Shown here one piece after another: positions 54,891 to 64,000 of a DNA stretch of 64,000 nt (positions are counted from its first letter, which is position 1; the number at the start of each line of letters is the position of its first letter). The notes under the pieces were generated by a model. It saw only the letters and a program-made list of their open reading frames with translations, was not told the DNA's origin and made no database searches. Made by a program: the position numbers and the translations under genes. This stretch comes from Manihot esculenta (taxonomy: Eukaryota; Streptophyta; Magnoliopsida; Malpighiales; Euphorbiaceae): positions 5,886,701-5,950,700 of the forward strand of contig NC_035177.2 in NCBI RefSeq assembly GCF_001659605.2, read 5' to 3'.

Positions 54891-57800
54891 GAGGCAAATG
54901 CATCAAACACCGTGGTGTCAGGTAATCTCATCATTGTTTGTTCAGATGTTTATGCCTTAATTGACCCTAGTGCATCTCATTCTTTTGTTGCTCCGAGCGC
55001 CGTTGAGAGGTTGGGTTTGATGATCTCTGGGTTAGAGTGTCCCCTATGGGTCAGTGGACCCAAGTATGGCCCGTCAGTGGCAGAGTCAATCTGCCGGCTT
55101 TGTCTAGTGTTTGTGGAGAGTAGATGCCTTCCAGCCGACCTTGTGGTTCTAGATTTGACGGATTTTGATGTCATTCTAGGGATGGATTGGCTATCTACCG
55201 ATGGTGCTACCTTGGACTGCAGGGACAAGGTAGTCAAGTTCAGAGGTCAGGATGGGTCAGAGGTTGTCTTCAGAGGAGACAGGAGGGATACACCTAGAGG
55301 TTTGATATAAGCCCTACAGGCTTGTAGGTTGCTCAGGAGGGGTTGTCAGGGTTTTCTAGCTCATGTGAGAGAGCTGGATAGTCATGTTAGAGAGCCCGCC
55401 TCAGTGCCCATGGTCAGAGAGTTTTTAGATGTTTTCCCAGACGAGCTACCAGGTTTACTACCTGCTAGGGAGATAGAGTTTGAAATCGAATTGATGCCTG
55501 GAACCAGATCGATCTCTATACCTCCCTACAAGATGGCACCAGCAGAGTTGAAGGAGCTTAAAGAGCAGTTGCAAGAGCTGGTAGATAAGGGCTTCATCCT
55601 ACCGAGTACCTCACCTTGGGGTGCTCCAGTTCTATTTGTGAAAAAGAAAGATGGATCCCTTAGACTTTGTATCGACTACAGGCAGTTGAACAAAGTCACT
55701 ACCAAGAACAAGTACCCGTTGCCTAGGATTGATGATCTATTTGACTAGCTAGCAGGAGCAGGTTGTTTCTCCAAGATAGATCTGAGATCCGGGTACCATC
55801 AGCTGAGGATAAGAGAAGAGGATGTGCTGATGACGGCGTTCAGAACCAGATATGGGCACTATGAGTTCCTTGTAATGCCGTTCGGGTTAACCAATGCCCC
55901 TGCAGCATTCATGGACCTCATGAACAGAGTTTTCAGTCAGTATCTAGATCACTTTGTTATTGTCTTCATAGATGATATCATAGTGTATTCCAGGAATGTA
56001 GAGGAGCATGCCCATCATCTGAGGTTAGTCTTACAGACCTTGAGGGAACACGGCTTGTATGCTAAGTTCTCCAAGTGTGAGTTCTGGTTGAGGAGCATTT
56101 CTTTCTTGGGGCATGTTGTATCAGAAAATGGAATTGAAGTGGACCCCAAGAAGGTAGAAGCCGTAGCTAACTGGCCTAGACCCACTACAGTGACGGAGAT
56201 CAAGAGCTTTTTGGGTTTGGCAGGTTACTACAGGAGGTTTGTTCAGGACTTCTCTTAGATTGCAGCTCCTATGACTCGACTGACTAAGAAGAATCAGAGG
56301 TTTGTGTGGACTAACCAGTGTGAAGAGAGCTTCGAAGAGCTGAAGAAAAGGTTGACGTCGGCACCGGTGTTAGCTCTGCATACTAGTAATGAAGACTTCA
56401 CAGTGTATTGTGTTGCATCCCGTGTGGGACTGGGTTGTGTGTTGATGCAGAATGAAAGGGTAATTGCTTATGCTTCTAGGCAGCTGAAGAAGCATAAATT
56501 GAATTATCCTACACATGACCTGGAGATGGCAGCTGTGATCTTTGCACTCAAGATGTGGAGGCATTACCTTTATGGGGTTAAATGTGAGATCTTCACAGAT
56601 CATAAAAGCCTGCAGTACATCCTGAGTTAGAGAGAGTTGAACTTGAGACAAAGAAGATGGGTAGAACTGCTTAGTGACTATGATTGCAAGATTCAGTACC
56701 ATCCGGGTAAGGCGAATGTTGTGGCAGACGCCTTAAGCCGGAAATCACTTGGCAGTCTATCCCATATCACAACAGAGAGGAGACCGGTGGTGAAAGAGTT
56801 TCACAAGCTCATTGATGAAGGTTTGCAGTTAGAGTTGTCTGGTACAGGTGCTTTGATAGCCCAGATGAGAGTGACACCCGTGTTTTTGGAGCAGGTGGCT
56901 CAGAAACAGCACGAGGACCCAGAGTTAGTAAAGATTGCCAGGACTGTTCAGTCAGGCAAGAACGAAGAGTTCAGATTTGACAGTAAGGGGATCCTCCGCT
57001 ATGGGAACATATTGTGTGTACCAGATGACGTGAGTCTGAAGGGAGACATTATGAGGGAGGCTCATAATGCCAGATATAGTATTCACCCTGGGGCCACCAA
57101 GATGTATCAAGATCTGAAGAGAGTTTATTGGTGGCCAGCTATGAAGAGAGAAGTGGCACAGTTCGTGTCAGCCTGCGAAGTATGTCAGAAGGTGAAGCTG
57201 AAACATCAGAAGCCGGCTGGATTGCTTAACCCACTACCGATTCCAGAGTGGAAATGGGAGAATATAGCTATGGACTTCGTGGTGGGGTTACCGGCGATGT
57301 CCAACAGATTGGACTCCATATGGGTGATTGTGGACAGACTGACCAAATCTGCTCACTTCATCCCTGTTAGGAGTGGCTACTCTGTGGATAAATTGGCGCA
57401 GGTGTTTGTTGATGAAGTGGTTAGGTTGCATGGGGCTCCTGTTTCAATAGTGTCTGATAGGGGACCCCAGTTCACCTCCAGGTTTTGGCGGAGTCTGCAG
57501 AGTGCTATGTGTACCAGGCTAGACTTCAGCACTGCTTTCCATCCTCAGACGGACGGACAATTAGAAAGGACCATTCAGACGATAGAAGATATGCTCAAAA
57601 TGTGTGTGCTAGATTTTGGCGGTTCTTGGAGGCAACATCTACCTTTGGTGGAGTTTGCCTACAATAACAACTATCATGGTAGCATAGGGATGGCTCCATA
57701 TGAAGCTTTGTATGGAAGGAAGTGCAGGTCACCTGTCTGTTGGGAGGATGTTGGAGAAAGGGCCTTAGCAGGGCCTGAGCTAGTAGAGATCACCAGCAGA

Positions 57801-58307
57801 GTAGTGCCCATAATCAGGGAAAGGATCAGAACTGCTGTGAGCAGGCAAAAGAGTTATACAGATATCCGCAGAAGGCAAGTAGAGTTTCAGGAGGGGGATT
57901 TGGTATTGCTCAAGGTGTCTCCTATGAAAGGGGTGATTCGGTTTAGAAAGAAGGGTAAGTTAGCTCCACGGTACATCGGACCCTTTGAAATCTTGCAAAA
58001 GATTGGGAATGTATCGTACAAGCTGGACTTACCTGCTTCAATGGAGAGAATCCATCCGATTTTCCATGTTTCCATGTAACAGAAGTTTGTGTCAGATCCG
58101 AGCAAGGATCTTAGTGAGCTTGATGTGGAGATCCTTGGAGATCTCACCTATGTTGAGCAGCCAGTACGGATCCTAGACACCCAAATCAGAAAGCTAAGGA
58201 ACAAGGAAATCCTGATGGTGAAAGTCCTTTGGAATCACCACAACATCGAGGAATGTACCTGGGAGACACGGGAGTCCATGCTCCAGCAGTATCCTCATCT
58301 CTTCTAA
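54891..58307 (+). pseudogene. pol: pol of element F: protease to chromodomain, in frame with five further stops
   Basis: Same frame as gag throughout with no indel shift. Protease reads LIDPSASHSF (about 54960), so the active-site Gly of DPGA is Ser. RT has FIDDIIVYS (about 55968). RNase H has a changed FCDAS (YCVAS, about 56407), losing a catalytic Asp, and TDHKSL (about 56599). Integrase zinc region (about 57060-57190), MDFVVGLP (57270), SDRGPQF (57450) and the GPF block (57976) are intact, and the chromodomain ends at TAA 58305. Stops: TAA 55308, TAG 55746, TAG 56256, TAG 56628 and TAA 58077. Several active-site changes in addition to stops show it is dead. Confidence 0.9.
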
Positions 58308-58368
58308 GGTGAATGTTATGTGTTTTGTATGTATGTTCATGTTTTATGCTATGCATGTATTGTTTGCT

Positions 58369-58404
58369 GAATATTCGGGGACGAATGTTCTAAAGGGGGG
58401 AGAA
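58369..58404 (+). other. Stem-loop and polypurine tract of element F
   Basis: GAATATTCG and CGAATGTTC (58369-58390) pair with one G-T pair, followed by AAAGGGGGGAGAA (58392-58404) abutting the 3' LTR. Confidence 0.85.
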
Positions 58405-60563
58405 TGTAATACCCGGCTAGACTCCGGTATCGGAATTCCTACCGTCCGGTGGAATCTCGGATGTCGGAAACCTCTAGAAGGGTAAAATCATGTTTTTATA
58501 AAATGTTTTAATGTATTTGAAGGTTTTAAGTAAGAAAGAAATTGAGTTTTGAATGAAAAAGACCGTAGAGGGAAATCCAGGTTCGGCCGCCGAACATGCA
58601 TGAGTTTTGGAGGCACCTTAGGCTTCTGAAGGTGGCCTGGCCAGCCCCTATAAGAAGCCCCATGGCTGAAAATGGGCGAGTTTCTCCCCCATTTCCGGCC
58701 AAAGGTGAGTCCATGCCTTCCCATGGTTGATTTTGCTGATTTTCCTCAAATCTTTCGAGTTTTAACAAGCGTTTACTTGGTTTTGAAGAATTTTGAGCTT
58801 AGGACAAGTTTTTGGAGCTTGGAGACCCAAGGAGCTAGATCTCTCCCATCTCCGAGTTGGATTGCCTCTCCTCTCGATCTTCAAGAGGTAAGAGTAGATC
58901 CTCACCTCTTTTCATGTTTTGGTTAAGTTTCATGAAGATTCATGGGGTAGAAATGCATGATTAGTTTAGTTGTTTAGTGTTAAGGCATATGTGCTTGTAT
59001 GGTTAATGTTTGTTGTATATGTATGTTTGATGTGTTTGTGTTGGAGTTTAGGATAATTTTAGACCCCTATATGCTTATTTGCTTGAGTATGCATGTTGTA
59101 GAATAGCTAAATGCATGTTTGAATGGTTTGGGAGGCAAAGTGTGCATGAAGAGGCTGAGTTCTGCCCTTGGGAAGAACTCAGGTTCGGCAGCTGAAGGAC
59201 TTTCGGCCGCCGAACCTGCCTGTGGAGGCAAGCTTTCGGCTGCCGAACCCTGCCCCCAAAAGTTGGACTTTCGGCTCTGGAAGGGAGTTTCGGCCACCGA
59301 AGGTGCCGTAGAACATGCACGAGTTTCGGATCTGGAAGGAACCTTCAGGCGCCGCAAGTGCCACCGAAGGTGCATGACTTTCAGCATTGGAGGGACTTTC
59401 GGCCGCCGAACCTACCACCGAAAGTGCCCTGTTCAGCCTTCCTTTGCATGATTTCTATGAATGTTTTAAGGTGTTTTAGGGGGTTTTTGGGGAGTATTTT
59501 AGAGTCATGTTCATGTATGTTTGGTCCCTCATTTAAGTCCACCTGTGTAGGTTCGGACCCAAGGAACCAGGGACCCCAGCAGTGAGACAGCTGCTTCAGT
59601 GTCTTTTCAGAGCTAGCCTGAGGTGAGTAGAATGACTCTTTATGTTTCAAAGCAAATAATGAAAGTTTTAGCATGATTCACGCATCATGAATGCCATGAG
59701 ATATATTAGGTTGTTTGCATTAGAATTCACGAATATGTTGCATTGCATATTATGTTGTTGATGTGGATGAACGTTGAATGATCCATTAGCCCTCGTATGG
59801 TATGATGTGATATGATGATGATACCGTGGAAGTCCAGGAAGACCCATTCTACGTCCCTGGCATATTGGAATGTTATGACATGTTATGTAAGGGAAAGACC
59901 AGGACCCATTCTACGTTCTGGCTCCATTGGAAATGTAGAGGGCTATTGGTGAAAAGTTCATCTTTAATGTGAATTGTTTGTGATGTGATGCATTTCATGA
60001 AAGCATGAATTTTTTAATATAATGTTTTTATTATTCTGCTCACTAGGCTCTAGTAGCTCACCCCATTGCCTTAATCCCCCAGGTTTGCAGGTACGGGATA
60101 GACCAGGATGTTAGCAAGAGTAAAGTCATGTTTTATGTAATAGCTAGTTGTGGACATGAGAAAGACAATGTAATATAAAGTATAGTAATGTAATGTAATG
60201 TAACGATGTATATCGAGGTTTAGAGTTGTGCTTGACCCTAGTATGTAAAGTAAATCTCTTTTGCACATGATCTGTGAAATGTTTTATTGATGACTTACAT
60301 AAACCAAGCTTAATGTATGATATGTTACCCTATTGGAGCATTTGATGAGGGCTCCAATGTGGGGTTTTATGTTTATGAGTTGTGCATGCACAGGTTAAGC
60401 TTGGTAAATGAAAGAGAAAGTTTAAAATTTTTATGTATATGTTTGATCATGTATGGGATTTAACAGGTATACAGAATGCATGTTAGGCTTGCTATGGGTC
60501 CCGGCGGCCTTATGCCGATCTAGATCCTAGCGCCGGTCGCGGTCTGATTTCCGAGTCGTTACA
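58405..60563 (+). repeat. 3' LTR of element F (2159 bp)
   Basis: Undeleted partner of the 5' LTR. Weak TATA box TATAAGAAG (58649-58657), palindrome island (59180-59430), donor-like CTGAG/GTGAG (about 59620) and two hairpin units (59831-59862 and 59896-59923). Confidence 0.95.
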
Positions 60564-62816
60564 ATAGATCTGAGATCCGGGTACCACCAACTGAGAATAA
60601 GAGAAGAAGATGTGCCGAAGACGGCATTCAGGACCAGATATGGGCATTATGAGTTCCTAGTAATGCCGTTCGGGCTAACCAATGCCCCTGCAGCATTCAT
60701 GGACCTCATGAACAGAGTGTTTAGCCAGTATCTAGATCACTTTGTTATTTTCTTCATTGATGATATCTTAGTGTATTACAGAAATGCAGAGGAGCATGCC
60801 CATCATCTGAGGTTAGTTCTGCAGACCCTGAGGGAGCACGGCTTGTATGCCAAGTTCTCCAAGTGTGAATTCTGGTTGAGGAGCATCTCATTCTTAGGGC
60901 ATGTTGTATTAGAAAATGAAATTGTAGTGGACCCCAAGAAGGTAGAAGCTGTAGCTAACTGGCCCAGACCCACCACAGTTACAAAGATCAAGAGCTTTTT
61001 GGGTTTGGCAGGTTACTACAGGAGGTTCATTCAGGACTTCTCTAAAATTGCCGCTCCTATGACTAGATTGACTAAGAAGAATCCGAGGTTTGTGTGGTCT
61101 GATCAGTGTGAGGAAAGCTTTGAAGAGCTGAAGAAAATGTTGACGTCAGCACCGGTGTTAGCTCTGCCTACTAGTAATGAAGGCTTCACAGTGTTTTGTG
61201 ATGCGTCCCGTGTGGGACTGGGTTGTGTGTTAATGCAAAATGAGAGGGTAATTGCTTATGCTTCTAGGCAGCAAAAGAAGCATGCATTGAATTATCCTAC
61301 ACATGACCTAGAGATGGCAGTTGTGATCTTTGCACTCAAGATGTGGAGGCATTACCTTTATGGGGTAAAGTGTGAGATCTTCACAGATCATAAGAGCTTG
61401 CAGTACATCTTGAGTCAGAGAGAGTTAAATCTGAGGCAGAGGAGATGGGTGGAACTGCTTAGTGACTATGATTGCAAAATTCAGTACCATCCGGGTAAGG
61501 CAAATGTCGTGGCATATGCCCTAAGCCGGAAGTCACTTAGCAGTTTATCCCATATTACAGCAGAGAGAAGACCGGTGGTGAGGGAGTTCTACAAGCTCAT
61601 TGAAGAAGGGCTGCAGTTAGAGTTGTATGGTACAGGTGCTTTGATAGCCCAGATGAGGGTGACGCCCGTGTTTCTGGAGCAGATGGCTCAGAAATAGCAT
61701 GAGGACCCTGAGTTGGTGAAGATAGCAAGAGCAGTCCAAGCAGGCAAGAATGAAGAGTTCAGATTTGACATCAAGAGGATCCTCCGCTATGGGAGTAGAT
61801 TATGTGTACCAGATGACGTGAGTCTGAAAGGTGACATTATGAGGGAAGCTCATAATGTTAGATACAGTGTTCATCCTGGAGCCACCAAGATGTATCAAGA
61901 CCTGAAAAGAGTTTATTGGTGGCCAACTATGAAGAGAGAAGTGGCACAGTTTGTGTCCGCCTGCGAAGTATGTCAGAGGGTGAAGCTAGAACATCAGAAG
62001 CTGGCTGGAATGCTTAACCCACTGCCGATTCTAGAGTGGAAATGGGAGAATATAGCTATGGATTTCGTGGTGGGGTTACCGGCAACGTCCAACAGATTAG
62101 ACTCCATATGGGTGATTGTGGACAGACTGACCAAATCTACTCACTTCATCCCTGTCAGGAGTGGCTACTCTATGGATAAATTGGCGCAGGTGTTTGTTGA
62201 TGAAGTGGTCAGGCTGCATGGGGCTCCTGTTCCAATAGTGTCTGATAGAGGACCCCAGTTCACCTCCAGGTTTTGGTAGAGTCTGCAGAATGCTATGGGT
62301 ACCAGGTTAGATTTTAGCACTGCCTTCCACCCACAGACTGACGGACAGTCAGAGAGGACCATCCAAACAATTGAAGATATGCTCAGAATGTGTGTGCTAG
62401 ATTTTGGCGGTTCTTGGAGGCAGCATCTACCTTTGGTGGAGTTTGCCTACAATAACAGCTGTCATGCTAGCATCGGGATGGCTCCTTATGAAGCTTTGTA
62501 TGGAAGGAAGTGCAGGTCACCTGTCTGCTGGGAAGAAGTGGGAGAAAGGGCCTTGGCAGGGCCTGAGCTAGTAGAGATCACCAGCAGAGTAGTGCCCATT
62601 ATTAGAGAAAGAATCAGAACTGCTACGAGCAGGCAAAAGAGCTATGCAGATGTCCGCAGGAAGCATGTAGAGTTTTAGGAGGGAGATATGGTGTTGCTCA
62701 AGGTGTCTCCTATGAAAGGGGTGATTCGCTTTGGGAAGAAAGGTAAGCTAGCTCCACGGTACATCGGACCCTTTGAAATCTTGCAAAAGATTGGAAATGT
62801 ATCGTACAAGCTGGAC
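60564..62816 (+). pseudogene. pol: pol of element D, RT to integrase (right of F)
   Basis: Resumes at [11 protein letters not shown] catalytic motif FIDDILVYY (about 60757), RNase H FCDAS (about 61195) and TDHKSL (about 61384), integrase zinc region (about 61850-61980), MDFVVGLP (62056), SDRGPQF (62240), GPF block (62767). Stops: TAG 61695, TAG 62277 and TAG 62676. It ends at YKLD, just before the chromodomain, where LTR G inserted at 62817. Confidence 0.92.
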
Positions 62817-64000
62817 TGTAACGACCCGGAAATCGGACCGCTACCGGCGCTAGGATCCAGATCGGCTTAAGGCCGCCGGGACCCGTAGCAAGCTTGACAT
62901 GTAACCTGTAAACCTATTTAATCCCATACATGATCAACAACATACATAAAAATTAAAACTTTTCTTTCATACATTCTATCATACACCAAACTCAACCTGT
63001 GCATGCACTGAACATAGTCATAATCATAAACTTGACCCCTCTGTGGGATCTCATCAATGCCCCCAAAAGGGTGGCATAACATGCGTTGAGTTGGTTTACA
63101 TCTACATCATCAAACATCTAAGATCATGTATTAAAAGGGATAACAACATCCATAGGGTCAAGCACAACTTCTAATCCTCAATATCATTATACATAACATG
63201 ACTATTCAAACTTTACATCATCTTACAATTTGTCATGTCCACTTTCTATCTATTACAAACACATGACTTTACTCTTCTTGACTTCTCTGTCTAGCCCGTA
63301 CCTGTAATCCTGGGGGATTAGGGAAAAGGGGTGAGCTACTAGAGCCCAGTGAGCAGAATAATAGAAAACAACATTTAAAATCTCATGCCATCATGTAATG
63401 CAACACATCACAACAAATCACATCTCGGATGGTATTGTCACCAATAGTCCTCTACATTCCAAAGTGTCGGGACGTAGAATGGGTACAACCGGTCTTTCTC
63501 TTGACATAACTTATCATAACATTCCAATGTGCCAGAGACGTAGAATGGGTACAACCTGGACTTTCTCTTACATAGTGCCAGGGACGTAGAATGGGTACAA
63601 CCTGGACTTCCATACCATATCATGCCGTGACATCATCATACCATATGAGGACTAAAGGATCATCCAATAACCAATCCACATCAACATCATAAATGCAATG
63701 CAACATATTCGTGAATTCTAATGCCAACAACCTAATTCATCACATGGCATTCATGATGCATGAACATGCTAAAAAAAACTTTATAATTTATTTGCTTAAA
63801 ATCGTAAAGGTTTATTCTACTCACCTCTGGCTGAAGCTCTACTGACTCAGAAGCAGCTGAACTCACTGCTGGGGTCCTCGGTTCCTCGGGTCCGAACCTA
63901 CACAGATGGACTCAAATGAGGGACCAAACAACTAGAACATAACTCTAAAAAACATCCCCCAAAAATCCCCCTAAACACCTCAAAACAATCATGCAAAAAC
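62817..64000 (-). mobile_element. Element G: reverse chromovirus LTR, runs off the window
   Basis: Starts TGTAACGACCCGG (the LTR end read in reverse). Three hairpin units (63464-63609, minus-strand stems CCAGG/CCTGG and CCGG/CCCG), a donor on the minus strand at about 63825 (GAG/GTGAGTAGA) and the downstream leader are visible. Left flank is TGGAC (62812-62816). Whether it is solo or a full element cannot be told. Confidence 0.93.
63464..63609 (-). repeat. Hairpin units in LTR G (3 copies)
   Basis: Three units share GTTGTACCCATTCTACGT between pairing arms, for example GTCCAGG...CCCTGGC; one unit is weaker. Confidence 0.85.

Larger units (their letters stand above)
51833..60563 (+). mobile_element. 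Element F: chromovirus with one unshifted gag-pol frame and six stops (8731 bp)
   Basis: Has a shortened 5' LTR (51833-53044), primer site, gag, pol, chromodomain, PPT and a full 3' LTR (58405-60563). Flanks are TTAGA (51828-51832) and ATAGA (60564-60568); relatives read ATAGA here, so the left copy has mutated. It is inserted into the RT region of element D. Confidence 0.95.
39493..62816 (+). mobile_element. Element D: chromovirus copy carrying E, F and G as nested insertions
   Basis: Pieces are a 5'-truncated LTR (39493-41035), primer site, gag and protease (to 43255), protease end to RT (51339-51832), and RT to integrase (60569-62816). The breaks are the insertions E (TSD GGAGG), F (TSD ATAGA with one mismatch on the left) and G. 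The E interval is one base over a multiple of three and the reading frame shifts by exactly that amount; the F interval is a multiple of three. Both joins keep the integrase-to-gag order, so the three pieces are one element. The chromodomain and 3' LTR must lie right of G, outside the window. Confidence 0.93.

Overview
The window is repeat-dense plant nuclear DNA. I found no host gene, rRNA or tRNA gene. It is built almost entirely of LTR retrotransposons inserted into one another, plus one hAT DNA transposon. The initiator-Met-tRNA primer sites, Ty3/gypsy elements with a C-terminal chromodomain (Tekay/Del-like), an Athila-like element with a tRNA-Asp primer site, a copia fragment and a BED-finger hAT transposase all point to a flowering plant, most likely a eudicot. 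The species cannot be named from this sequence.

One chromovirus family dominates. I label its copies A, C, D, E, F and G, with solo LTRs I, J and K. LTRs start TGTAATACCCGG and end GTCGTTACA, are about 2.1-2.5 kb when undeleted, and are flanked by 5-bp target duplications.

Layout. A (1-8871, 5' LTR cut by the window edge) is young and nearly intact. It lies inside a minus-strand hAT element (8872-13672), which is also split by solo LTR I (9540-11629). Next comes a decayed Ty3/gypsy element H (13673-20257) split by solo LTR J (14882-16986). An unassigned stretch (20258-20870) leads to a copia gag fragment (20871-22814) split by reverse solo LTR K (21708-22638). A minus-strand Athila-like deletion derivative spans 22815-39492 and carries full-length chromovirus C (24804-34475). 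Its right LTR is fused at about 39492 to a 5'-truncated chromovirus D. D runs to 62816 and is interrupted by three relatives: E (43256-51333, reverse, compound and non-autonomous), F (51833-60563) and G (62817 to the window end, reverse). Removing E or F with one target-duplication copy keeps D in frame, which supports the nesting.

Family biology. The undeleted autonomous plan is LTR - Met-tRNA PBS - Gag with two zinc knuckles - protease - RT - RNase H - integrase - chromodomain - PPT - LTR. All copies here are broken, mostly by in-frame stops, many of them CAG or TGG turned into TAG. Three non-coding signals recur. The first is a strong splice donor in the LTR paired with an acceptor directly before the gag ATG. 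The second is a short series of hairpins with co-varying stems inside that putative intron. The third is a stem-loop directly before the polypurine tract. Together they suggest, as inference, a spliced Gag mRNA and an unspliced genomic RNA carrying a packaging-like structure.
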